DNA of 57,906 nucleotides from a virus, in the IMG/VR virus record IMGVR_UViG_3300020147_000010, positions 1 to 57,906 of that record. One strand, given 5' to 3'. A program made the position numbers and the translations under genes. The notes under the pieces were generated by a model that was given only the letters and a program-made list of their open reading frames with translations, was not told the DNA's origin and made no database searches. Of this stretch, positions 38,143 to 44,381 are shown one piece after another (positions within the stretch are counted from its first letter, which is position 1; every line of letters starts with the position of its first letter).

Positions 38143-38330
38143 GCTGTCGTGTCCCCCGGCTCGATCGTGATGGTGATCTCGGCCGGGAACTCGCCGCCGA
38201 CCTTCTCCAGGTGCTCCTTGTTCACGTACACCTGGCCCACGGCCACGGCCTTGATGTTCGGCACGGCGTAGACCACCGTGCCCTTGGTCTCGCGGACCTT
38301 GGGGAGGACAACCTGGGTCGCCACGATCAC
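38139..38330 (-). CDS. Small hypothetical protein
   Basis: 63 residues from a GTG overlapping the upstream stop, MIVATQVVLPKVRETKGTVV. Mostly beta (VYAVPNIKAVAVGQVYVNKEHL, ITITIEPG), like a small barrel. It resembles short proteins found before phage recombinases, where they may act as partner or regulator. Coupled on both sides. Confidence 0.6.
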   Translation of the reverse strand: MIVATQVVLPKVRETKGTVVYAVPNIKAVAVGQVYVNKEHLEKVGGEFPAEITITIEPGDTTA

Positions 38331-38680
38331 CGGCCCCCCATCCCCAGGAGCGCGGTCAGGTCCACGGCCGGGACGGTGCCGACCTCGAACTCCGCCAGCA
38401 CCTGGGCCAGCCGGAGGTGACGGCCGCCGGACATCAGCCACTCGGCCAGGTCGTCCGAGCTGACCTTGTTCGGGGAGCGCTCGCCGGTCACGTGCCAGGT
38501 GCCCCCGGCCTTGTACGCCACGACCGGGTACGGCCGGGACGGGCCGTAGGTCACGACCAGGCCCAGGACGGTCCCGTCCGCGAGCTCGCCCAGGTCCGGC
38601 ATCGCCTCCAGGCTCTCCAGGTACCGGGCCTTGCGCTCGATCTCGCGCCGGAGCTCGGCCTTGCGGTCTTCCAGTCCCAT
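38327..38680 (-). CDS. Hypothetical protein, paralogue of the 110-residue protein at 35755
   Basis: 117 residues, MGLEDRKAELRREIERKARY coiled-coil start, then DGTVLGLVVTYG, VVAYKAGGTWHVTG and a helix with LAEWLMSGGRHLRL. The core matches the protein at 35755. Start overlaps the resolvase stop by one base. Role unknown. Confidence 0.6.
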   Translation of the reverse strand: MGLEDRKAELRREIERKARYLESLEAMPDLGELADGTVLGLVVTYGPSRPYPVVAYKAGGTWHVTGERSPNKVSSDDLAEWLMSGGRHLRLAQVLAEFEVGTVPAVDLTALLGMGGR

Positions 38681-39186
38681 CACGCCTCCAGGGTGATCTT
38701 GTCCAGGGACTCCCGGTTGAGGGCCGGGAGGTCGAACGGTGCGCGCCCGAGGTGGTCCTGGGTGGCGACCCACAGCCACCAGGCGTCACACGTGTTGTCG
38801 TCGGTGAACTCGACACCGGCCCGCTTGTAGGCGGCCAGGGCCATAGCCCGCTTGTCGGTCTTGCTGCCCCCGTTGCCGGTGGCGTACTTCTTGAGGCTGG
38901 ACGGGGGGAGCGTCCCGTACGGGATGCCCTCCTCCATCAGGAGCGCCCGGACGGCCCCGTGAACCATGCCGGTGATCCCGGCGCTCTTGCTGGCGTTCAG
39001 GTAGCCCTCCACCAGCACGAGCTCCGAGCCCCGGACGATCGGCCGGAGCCGGTCGCGGATCTCGACCAGCCGCCGGTCCCCCTTGGCCCGGGTGCGGATC
39101 AGCTCCCAGGTCGGCCCCTCCCCGTCCGTCCAGCACGCCCCCGTGGCGGTGATGGACAGGTCCAGGCCGGTGACCTTGACACTCAT
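38680..39186 (-). CDS. RuvC-like Holliday junction resolvase
   Basis: 168 residues. Catalytic acids in RuvC order: Asp9 in GLDLSITATG, Glu60 in LVLVEGYL, and Asp130/Asp134 in DDNTCDAWWLW; PPSSLKKYATGNGGSKTDK is the typical substrate-binding segment. It would trim branched DNA before packaging. The ATG lies inside an operator site that also holds the upstream stop codon. Confidence 0.88.
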   Translation of the reverse strand: MSVKVTGLDLSITATGACWTDGEGPTWELIRTRAKGDRRLVEIRDRLRPIVRGSELVLVEGYLNASKSAGITGMVHGAVRALLMEEGIPYGTLPPSSLKKYATGNGGSKTDKRAMALAAYKRAGVEFTDDNTCDAWWLWVATQDHLGRAPFDLPALNRESLDKITLEA

Positions 39187-39192
39187 CTGTCA
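39177..39192. promoter_or_regulatory. TGAC-N8-GTCA site holding a stop and a start codon
   Basis: Core ACTCATCT. On the minus strand the TGA of TGACAG ends the 114-residue gene and ATG of the same site starts the resolvase gene. Confidence 0.8.
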
Positions 39193-39534
39193 GTCATTCC
39201 AGCCAGCGCCGTGGCCCTGGCCGAGCTGGTAGCTGGTCTCGGCGCGCGCCGGGTCGGCCGCCTCGCGGATGCGGACCAGCTCGTCCGGGAGCTCGTCCGG
39301 GCTCAGCGCGGCCGTAGCCACCTGGGCCATCTCCGAGATCATCGCCAGCTCGGTCATCAGCGTGGCGAACTCCTGGACGGGGAGCTCCGCGTGGCGCTCC
39401 ACCATCGGGCTGAGCTCGAACACGGCGCACACCGTGGCGGCACCGGCCGGGATGTCGTAGCTGGTCCGGAGCCGGACCTGGAGCCGGTCCCACTGGCCGG
39501 TGCTCAGGTCCGCGATCTTGACTCGGGCTCGCAT
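39190..39534 (-). CDS. Hypothetical protein
   Basis: 114 residues, AGGAGGG ribosome site, MRARVKIADLSTGQWDRLQV. Beta N-terminal part, then helices (EFATLMTELAMISEMAQVAT). First gene of the resolvase-recombinase operon; no family recognised. Confidence 0.65.
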   Translation of the reverse strand: MRARVKIADLSTGQWDRLQVRLRTSYDIPAGAATVCAVFELSPMVERHAELPVQEFATLMTELAMISEMAQVATAALSPDELPDELVRIREAADPARAETSYQLGQGHGAGWND

Positions 39535-39560
39535 GTGCGGCCCTCCTTCCTGTTGATGAA

Positions 39561-39590
39561 ACCTTACCATGTTGACTGCAAGGTTTGCAA
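39561..39590 (-). promoter_or_regulatory. Promoter of recombination operon
   Basis: Minus strand TTGCAA (39585-39590), 18 bases, TAAGGT (39561-39566). The right half-site GTCA is kept; the left is TGCA. Confidence 0.65.
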
Positions 39591-39619
39591 CCGGGGAGGG
39601 CCGCACACGTTTGCCCAGG

Positions 39620-40366
39620 TCAGACGCGCGTACGGGGGAGGTGCTGGAAGTAGTACGGCCGGGTGCGGACCAGCACGCCCCCGCCCTCCACGGCGTCCAT
39701 CGTCACCCGGGTACGCGAGTTGTCCGGGTGCCACGAGCCGTTCGGCCGCTCCAGCCACGCGAGGAGGCTCCGGCGGTCCGTACTGGAGAGCTGGACCATG
39801 TGGTCCCGATCCGCGATGACGCGCGCCAGGACGGCCCTGTAGACCGCCTCGGCCACGTTCTCCACGGCGGCCATGCCCGAGGAGCCGAGCTCGTCGTAGG
39901 ACCCGCTGTAGAGCTCGTGGGCGTTGCTCCCGATGGTCACGCGCACGTGCTCATCGTCCGGGTAGTCCACCCGGAACATCAGCGCCTGGTTGTCCCGGTG
40001 CGTCGCCAGGCGCTCCTCCTCGTCCCGCCACGGGTAGTTCAGGAGCGTGGTCAGGTCGTCGGTGATGCGGTCCCGGGGCTGGAGCTCGTCGCGCCCCTCC
40101 AGCTCGTCCACGTAGCGCTGGACGGCCGCGCGGAACGTCGTCGGCTCCCCGTCCATCAGGTCCAGGACGGCCTCGTCCCCCATCGACGTGGTGGCGTCCA
40201 GCATCTCGGCCACCACCGTCCGGCCCTCGCCGGTCTCGGCCATCGCGTGCCGGATCACGGTCTCCCGGCTGACGGCCCGAATCAGCGCGTCCAGGTCGGC
40301 CTCGCCCTCCAGGGCCTCGGCCAGCGTCAGGCCAGCGCGGCCCAGGGTCTCGGTCAGGTCAGCCAT
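39620..40366 (-). CDS. Hypothetical protein
   Basis: 248 residues, MADLTETLGRAGLTLAEALE. Helical N-terminal 150 residues, then a beta part (HVRVTIGSNAHELYSG) and VYRAVLARVIADRD. Its ATG overlaps the stop of the membrane gene (TGATG). No domain recognised. Confidence 0.65.
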   Translation of the reverse strand: MADLTETLGRAGLTLAEALEGEADLDALIRAVSRETVIRHAMAETGEGRTVVAEMLDATTSMGDEAVLDLMDGEPTTFRAAVQRYVDELEGRDELQPRDRITDDLTTLLNYPWRDEEERLATHRDNQALMFRVDYPDDEHVRVTIGSNAHELYSGSYDELGSSGMAAVENVAEAVYRAVLARVIADRDHMVQLSSTDRRSLLAWLERPNGSWHPDNSRTRVTMDAVEGGGVLVRTRPYYFQHLPRTRV

Positions 40367-40506
40367 CAGTCCCCCAGCTCCTTGAAAAACGTCGTCGCGC
40401 CGTCCCAGATGTCCGTGGCCGTGTCGGCCATGCCCTTGGGGTCCGTGACCAGCCACAGGATCAGCCCGGCCACGATCACCCACTTGAGCCAGTTCGGAAT
40501 CTCCAC
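40366..40506 (-). CDS. 46-residue single-pass membrane protein
   Basis: GTG start with a GGGGAGAG ribosome site. IPNWLKWVIVAGLILWLVTD is the membrane helix, followed by an amphipathic end (MADTATDIWDGATTFFKELG). Short membrane proteins of this build are frequent in actinophage early regions. Coupled to the 248-residue gene. Confidence 0.65.
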   Translation of the reverse strand: MEIPNWLKWVIVAGLILWLVTDPKGMADTATDIWDGATTFFKELGD

Positions 40507-40549
40507 GTCTCTCCCCTTCCAGGTGGCGGGACCTCTCCCACCGTCCATT

Positions 40550-40578
40550 ACATTACCGTCATGCCTACAAAGTGTCAA
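40550..40578 (-). promoter_or_regulatory. Promoter, one-mismatch operator
   Basis: Minus strand TTGACA (40573-40578), 17 bases, TAATGT (40550-40555). Palindrome TGAC-ACTTTGTA-GGCA. Confidence 0.8.
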
Positions 40579-40581
40579 GCC

Positions 40582-40604
40582 CGGTCCCCCGGGGAGGGGG
40601 ACCG
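40582..40604. terminator. Hairpin terminator
   Basis: GGTCCCCC / GGGGGACC stem with a second short stem beside it, 18 bases after the SprT-like gene. Confidence 0.6.
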
Positions 40605-40621
40605 GGCCGGAGCCCGGCCGC

Positions 40622-41380
40622 TCAGGCGGCCGTGAACAGCTCCGAGCACTGGTCACACCGGACCACGCCGAGGTCCAGCACCTTACGGCTCAGCCGGATG
40701 ATGATGGGCTCCTCGCACCCGCACGTGGCCTTGAGGTTGCCGCTCTGGGGCTTGGTCTCGCCCTCGCCCTCCTCGGTGCCGCCCTTGGGCTTGGCGATCT
40801 TCTCGCCGCCGCGCTCGTCCTCGTCCGAGTCGCCGCCCAGCCAGAACGGGAGGAGGCCGGTCAGGGTGAGCTCCTTCTCCAGCTCGGCCAGGAGGTCCGC
40901 GTACTTGACCTTGGTGGCCTCGGTCAGCGTGACGAACGAGAACCCGTGGGTCTTGTCCGGCGTGCTGGCCTTGTGCTCCAGGCCCAGCTCCTCGGCGGTC
41001 TTGCGGAACGTGCCGTTGTGGTACCGGTGCTGGCGGCTGGTGTCCTTGACGCCCCGGACGTTGCTCAGGGTGTGGGCGGCCTCGTGGATCGTGGTCTGGA
41101 GCACCTGGTGGGCTCCCTTGGCGAGGGCTTCCGAGGCCAGGAAGAACTCGTGACGCTTCTCCCCGTTGACGGTCTTCCAGGAGTTGGGGCGGAAGTGGCC
41201 CCACTTCACGAACTCGCCGGAGCCGGTGGTGACCACCACGGCCGGGAGCTCCGGGTGCTCGGCGCGGATGCGGTCCCAGACCCGCTCGATCAGGGCCACG
41301 ATCGTGGACCCGGTGTGGTCGATCTTGGCGGCCTTCTCGGCCTCGGTGGTCTGGGTCTCGGTGGCGGTGGTGGCGTTCAT
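40622..41380 (-). CDS. SprT-like zinc metalloprotein
   Basis: 252 residues from ATG 41380 (GGAGGAG eight bases upstream) and its own operator promoter. HEAAH (residues 99-103) is the HExxH zinc motif, followed by the helix with HRYHNGTFRKTAEELGL, as in SprT/Spartan-like proteins. The C-terminal CGCEEPIII...VRCDQCSELF is a zinc ribbon, common in the family. Spartan-type proteins cut proteins cross-linked to DNA; a role in replication repair is inferred. No stop separates it from the frame upstream. Confidence 0.82.
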   Translation of the reverse strand: MNATTATETQTTEAEKAAKIDHTGSTIVALIERVWDRIRAEHPELPAVVVTTGSGEFVKWGHFRPNSWKTVNGEKRHEFFLASEALAKGAHQVLQTTIHEAAHTLSNVRGVKDTSRQHRYHNGTFRKTAEELGLEHKASTPDKTHGFSFVTLTEATKVKYADLLAELEKELTLTGLLPFWLGGDSDEDERGGEKIAKPKGGTEEGEGETKPQSGNLKATCGCEEPIIIRLSRKVLDLGVVRCDQCSELFTAA

Positions 41381-42256
41381 GTCGGGCTCCTCCAGGTCGT
41401 CCTCGCTGTTAGGACCAACCTTACCGGCCTGACTGTGAAGTGTCAACAGGAATGACGGTGCAATGTCAGCGAGTCGCACGAGCTCCCGGCCAGCGGCCCG
41501 GACGGGGAGGTGGTCCAGCACCGGCTCCGACTCGGTGGCGCGGAGGAGGTCCAGGGCGGCCGGGGCCGCCCCGGCGGCCGGAGCCGCCGGGGGGCACTCG
41601 GGGCACAGGATCAGGGCGCGCACCGGCGCGCTGGCGTGCCAGCCGTTCTCGCACCGGCCGGTGCGGGCCGGGTGCTCGGCGCTGGCGTAGTCGGTGCCGG
41701 TCGCGTCGTTGTAGACCCGGGCGCGCTCCTCGTCGGTCAGCTCGGGGGCCTCCTCGGGAGCCGGGGCGGTCCAGTTCGCGGCGGCCCAGTCGGCCAGCGC
41801 CTCGGCCGGGAGTCCCATCGCGGCGGCCATGATCTCGGCGGCCTCGGCCTGGGTCGGGGCGGTCCGGGCGGCCTGGGCCGCGTCCCGGACGGCGGCGGCC
41901 TGGTCGGCTCCGGTGGTGGCGGCCTCAACCTCGGCCGGGGTGGCCGCGCGGTCCTGGCGCTTGTTCTCCTCCAGGGCCTCCACGTGAGCCCGCTTCACGC
42001 CGGGGGCGTCCTCCGGGGCCAGGAACATGGTCTGGATCGGCTCGGCGTAGAAGCTACCCACGCCGGTGACGATGATGTAGCCGCGCCGGTTCGAGCACTT
42101 CAGCTTCTCCAGGACCCGGGTCACGACCACGCCCTCCCCGGTCTTGGTGGCGCTGGGGCGGATGGTGTCGCCCTCGTACGCTCCGCTGTTCGTGTTGACG
42201 ATGATCCGGTGGGTGTCGTTGACGTTGCTGGCGTTGATCTTGCCCTTGGCGGTCAT
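40622..42256 (-). CDS. Longer frame: 292-residue N-terminal protein in frame with SprT
   Basis: From ATG 42256 the frame is open for 544 codons and includes the whole SprT-like gene. The N-terminal 90 residues are beta rich (THRIIVNTNSGAYEGDTI, GYIIVTGVGSF), then a long Ala/Glu/Asp region, then CENGWHASAPVRALILCPEC. No stop occurs before the promoter of the SprT gene, so promoter DNA is translated. Either the two are made as a fusion and SprT also alone, or a stop was lost. Function of the N-terminal part unknown. Confidence 0.6.
   Translation of the reverse strand: MTAKGKINASNVNDTHRIIVNTNSGAYEGDTIRPSATKTGEGVVVTRVLEKLKCSNRRGYIIVTGVGSFYAEPIQTMFLAPEDAPGVKRAHVEALEENKRQDRAATPAEVEAATTGADQAAAVRDAAQAARTAPTQAEAAEIMAAAMGLPAEALADWAAANWTAPAPEEAPELTDEERARVYNDATGTDYASAEHPARTGRCENGWHASAPVRALILCPECPPAAPAAGAAPAALDLLRATESEPVLDHLPVRAAGRELVRLADIAPSFLLTLHSQAGKVGPNSEDDLEEPDMNATTATETQTTEAEKAAKIDHTGSTIVALIERVWDRIRAEHPELPAVVVTTGSGEFVKWGHFRPNSWKTVNGEKRHEFFLASEALAKGAHQVLQTTIHEAAHTLSNVRGVKDTSRQHRYHNGTFRKTAEELGLEHKASTPDKTHGFSFVTLTEATKVKYADLLAELEKELTLTGLLPFWLGGDSDEDERGGEKIAKPKGGTEEGEGETKPQSGNLKATCGCEEPIIIRLSRKVLDLGVVRCDQCSELFTAA
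41418..41446 (-). promoter_or_regulatory. Promoter with embedded operator (SprT gene)
   Basis: Minus strand TTGACA (41441-41446), 17 bases, TAAGGT (41418-41423). Palindrome 41430-41445, core TGTGAAGT. It lies inside an open reading frame. Confidence 0.85.
41453..41468. promoter_or_regulatory. TGAC-N8-GTCA site inside open frame
   Basis: Core GGTGCAAT, seven bases from the SprT promoter site. In frame GCT GAC ATT GCA CCG TCA (ADIAPS), same phase as other intragenic sites. Confidence 0.75.
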
Positions 42257-42297
42257 CGCTGTCTCCCTCGCTTGCCGTTGTCCTGCTGACACGACAA

Positions 42298-42326
42298 ACA
42301 TTACAGGCATGACTGTGGAGTGTCAA
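42298..42326 (-). promoter_or_regulatory. Promoter with embedded operator
   Basis: Minus strand TTGACA (42321-42326), 17 bases, TAATGT (42298-42303). Palindrome 42310-42325, core TGTGGAGT. Drives the 42256 gene. Confidence 0.85.
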
Positions 42327-42372
42327 CGCCAGGAGGCCCGTTGTGGTCTACGTCACAGGCGGGCCTGTGAGG

Positions 42373-42401
42373 TTGACACTTCACTGTCACGCCTGTAATG
42401 T
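42373..42401 (+). promoter_or_regulatory. Promoter with embedded operator (divergent)
   Basis: TTGACA (42373-42378), 17 bases, TAATGT (42396-42401). Palindrome 42374-42389, core ACTTCACT. About 50 bases from the divergent promoter. Confidence 0.85.
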
Positions 42402-42449
42402 AGTTCTCACGAGCGGGGCACACGGCCCGGCCGGGGAGGGACAGAGACG

Positions 42450-42626
42450 ATGAGCAGCGAGAAGCGCGCCAAGGGCAAGCTGGTCCGCAAGGTCGAGAAG
42501 CTGGACAAGGCGTGGCGAGCCGGTGGCAAGCAGGAGGGCCGGACCGAGAACGACCTGGCGATGTACCTGGGCCGCGCGTACCGGGCCGGGGTCGGCAAGG
42601 CCGCGCGCCGGGCTCAGGGCCGCTGA
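42450..42626 (+). CDS. Small basic helical protein
   Basis: 58 residues, MSSEKRAKGKLVRKVEKLDK then AWRAGGKQEGRTENDLAMYLGRAYRAG. Strongly basic and helical; a DNA- or RNA-binding role is possible. Ribosome site GGGGAGGGA. It is alone between an operator promoter and a perfect terminator, so probably an early gene. Confidence 0.65.
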   Translation: MSSEKRAKGKLVRKVEKLDKAWRAGGKQEGRTENDLAMYLGRAYRAGVGKAARRAQGR

Positions 42627-42630
42627 CACA

Positions 42631-42662
42631 GCGAGGCCCGGACCAGATGGTCCGGGCCTCGC
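42631..42662. terminator. Hairpin terminator
   Basis: GCGAGGCCCGGACCA / TGGTCCGGGCCTCGC, perfect 15-base arms, two-base loop. Confidence 0.85.
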
Positions 42663-42748
42663 GTGCTCCACCGCGCCGTGGCTTCCCGCCAGCGCCGCGT
42701 CCGGCGGCTGGGGTAGGGGACGGGCGGCGGAGGTCCCCCCTCGGGCTG

Positions 42749-43021
42749 TCAGATGGCCGCGCCCACCAGGTCGGTACGCGCGCCCTGGCCGGGCCGGTTC
42801 TCCTTCCACCGGTCCAGGCTCTCCCGGGTGAACACCGGGAGTAGGTACTGGCCGTCCGCCTCGCGCTCCGGCTCGGCCTCGGGGCCGATGCCGCGCGCCA
42901 CGTAGCTGGAGAGCGTGTTCCGCTTCAGGCCCAGGTACGCGGCGGCCGGGCCGTAGCCCACGAACCGGTCCGGCGTCTCGGTCTCCTGGCTTTCCACGGT
43001 CTCGCCTCCTCTCGTAGTCAT
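42749..43021 (-). CDS. Small HTH protein (excisionase / MerR-type helix-turn-helix)
   Basis: 90 residues from ATG 43021 or 83 from GTG 43000; the GTG has GGAGG seven bases upstream and is a strong alternative. FVGYGPAAAYLGLKRNTLSSYVARG is a HTH_17-type recognition unit (A-A-x-Y-L-G-L...T-L-x-x-Y), and the wing part holds LLPVFTRESLDRWKE. Such proteins act as small repressors or excisionases. It lies between the two most operator-dense early regions and has the best -10 (TATAGT) in the window, so it is the best local candidate for a regulator. Confidence 0.7.
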   Translation of the reverse strand: MTTRGGETVESQETETPDRFVGYGPAAAYLGLKRNTLSSYVARGIGPEAEPEREADGQYLLPVFTRESLDRWKENRPGQGARTDLVGAAI

Positions 43022-43028
43022 GCGTCCG

Positions 43029-43058
43029 ACTATACAGGCACGCCTTCCTAGCTGACAA
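43029..43058 (-). promoter_or_regulatory. Promoter of HTH gene
   Basis: Minus strand TTGTCA (43053-43058), 18 bases, TATAGT (43029-43034), seven bases to ATG 43021. No TGAC-N8-GTCA site here; the nearest is 27 bases further at 43085. Confidence 0.75.
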
Positions 43059-43083
43059 CCGGGAGATTCCCGGCACGGAGCGG

Positions 43084-43112
43084 TTGACACTTCACAGTCA
43101 CGCCTGTAATGT
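43084..43112 (+). promoter_or_regulatory. Promoter with embedded operator
   Basis: TTGACA (43084-43089), 17 bases, TAATGT (43107-43112). Consensus palindrome 43085-43100, core ACTTCACA. Divergent from the HTH gene. Confidence 0.88.
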
Positions 43113-43162
43113 AGTCATCAGCACCGGGGAACACGCCCCGGGCTGAGGCCAGGGAGGCCACC

Positions 43163-43660
43163 ATGACCCGCTCGATCATCGCCAGCATCACCGACGCGAA
43201 CGCCGTTCTGGCCGAGCGCACCTCGGGCGGACTGGCGGCGCACTACATCGCCATCCGCGATGACCGCCCGGCCTCATTCGGGGAGGCCGAGGCGTGGCTG
43301 GCCGAGCACGGCTACCGGGTCGTCGGCGGCTGGGACCTGTCCGCCATGCACACCGGCGTGGACGCCAAGGTCCGGCCGCTGGACAACCTGTTCAACGGCG
43401 TCCGGGCCGCTGGCCTGTGGGCCAAGGTCGGCACCACGCACACCGGCTGGGAGCTCGTCCCGGCCCGCGAGGTCGCCAACGGTGACCTGGTGACGGACTC
43501 CGACAAGTCGGAGCCGTACCTGGTGGCGGGCTCCTCCACCGAGGGCACCGTGACCAAGCTCCACATGGTGGGCGAGGGCAAGGAGTGGAGCGAGCGCCAC
43601 ACCGGCGAGTTTCACGGCCTGGTCTGGGCCGCGCGTCAGCGCGAGGTCCGGCCCGCCTGA
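43163..43660 (+). CDS. Hypothetical early protein
   Basis: 165 residues with an AGGGAGG ribosome site, MTRSIIASITDANAVLAERT. N-terminal helix-strand unit (AHYIAIRDDRP, AEAWLAEHGYRVVGGWDL), then two beta-rich halves (GLWAKVGTTHTGWELVPA, EGTVTKLHMVGEGKE). Alone on its transcript between a consensus operator promoter and a terminator. No family recognised. Confidence 0.7.
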   Translation: MTRSIIASITDANAVLAERTSGGLAAHYIAIRDDRPASFGEAEAWLAEHGYRVVGGWDLSAMHTGVDAKVRPLDNLFNGVRAAGLWAKVGTTHTGWELVPAREVANGDLVTDSDKSEPYLVAGSSTEGTVTKLHMVGEGKEWSERHTGEFHGLVWAARQREVRPA

Positions 43661-43670
43661 CCCTCCCCAG

Positions 43671-43706
43671 CAAGCGGCCCCGGACCTTTCGGTCCGGGGC
43701 CGCTTG
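43671..43706. terminator. Hairpin terminator
   Basis: CAAGCGGCCCCGGACC / GGTCCGGGGCCGCTTG, four-base loop. Confidence 0.85.
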
Positions 43707-43709
43707 CTG

Positions 43710-43738
43710 TTGACACTTCACAGTCAGGGCTGTAACGT
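43710..43738 (+). promoter_or_regulatory. Promoter with embedded operator facing a convergent gene
   Basis: TTGACA (43710-43715), 17 bases, TAACGT (43733-43738). Consensus palindrome 43711-43726. No supported plus-strand gene follows; the next gene is on the minus strand and would be read antisense. Confidence 0.8.
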
Positions 43739-43758
43739 AGTGGACGGTGGAGAAGGCC

Positions 43759-44097
43759 CTACTTGTGGTCGCGGTCCCGGCTCGGGCCGGGGTTCTGGCT
43801 CTGGATCTCCTGGCAGTGAAGAACGGCGCTCCACTGGCGCATGGACGCCTGGATGGCCCGCGAACGGTCGCCGTCCGGTCCAGCCGGTGGGGGCGGGGGA
43901 GCCAGGAACACCTCGATCATGGCGCACACGGCGCGGTCCTGTTCGAGCTGTAGCGCGGCCTCGTCCTTCTCTTGCTCCTGTTCGTTGTGCCAGATCCAGT
44001 ACGACAGGAGCCCGGCGATCATCAGCACGGCCGCGCCCCAGGAGAGGAGCACCAGCCAGACCGGCCGGGTCATCGGCTGACGGATGGCGTTCCTCAC
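43759..44097 (-). CDS. Membrane protein with N-terminal helix
   Basis: 112 residues from a GTG overlapping the upstream stop (GTGA). Hydrophobic helix PVWLVLLSWGAAVLMIAGLL, then a charged coil (HNEQEQEKDEAALQLEQ) and a Pro-rich part. Similar to small phage membrane proteins of unknown role. Last gene of the glycosyltransferase operon. Confidence 0.65.
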   Translation of the reverse strand: MRNAIRQPMTRPVWLVLLSWGAAVLMIAGLLSYWIWHNEQEQEKDEAALQLEQDRAVCAMIEVFLAPPPPPAGPDGDRSRAIQASMRQWSAVLHCQEIQSQNPGPSRDRDHK

Positions 44098-44372
44098 GCG
44101 GCATCAGCTCCAGGGTCCGGCGTGGATGACGTAGGCGACGAGGAGGCCGACAGCTCCTCCGGCCCCGATGGCCCCGACGAGAGACTGTCCGCGATACCGG
44201 GTCGTGAGAGCCAGAGCCGCAGAAATCCCGGACCCAGCATCGTGGCGGCGCTGATCAGCATCAGCGGCCACGGGCCTTCCGTGTAGACCGTGTAGCTGCC
44301 CCATGCTCCTCCCAGGAGGAGGAACAGCACGTCCCGCTGGAGGGGTGGCCGTCGTCGTGCTCGCGTGGTCAC
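44094..44372 (-). CDS. Small membrane protein
   Basis: 92 residues from GTG 44372. DVLFLLLGGAWGSYTVYTEG and LMLISAATMLGPGFLRLWL are two hydrophobic helices, followed by a Ser/Pro-rich tail. The build (W-G-x-Y-T-V-x-T-x-G-P) recurs in actinophage small membrane proteins. Coupled to the next gene. Confidence 0.7.
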   Translation of the reverse strand: MTTRARRRPPLQRDVLFLLLGGAWGSYTVYTEGPWPLMLISAATMLGPGFLRLWLSRPGIADSLSSGPSGPEELSASSSPTSSTPDPGADAA

Positions 44373-44381
44373 GCACCATTC

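Noticed and set aside
43747-43953. Plus-strand frame of 68 codons after the promoter at 43710
   Set aside because: Antisense to a convincing membrane protein gene and without a protein-like pattern. The promoter is kept, the gene is not.
44104-44379. Alternative frame of 91 codons over the small membrane gene
   Set aside because: The other frame has two clear membrane helices, correct GTGA coupling and a familiar pattern.
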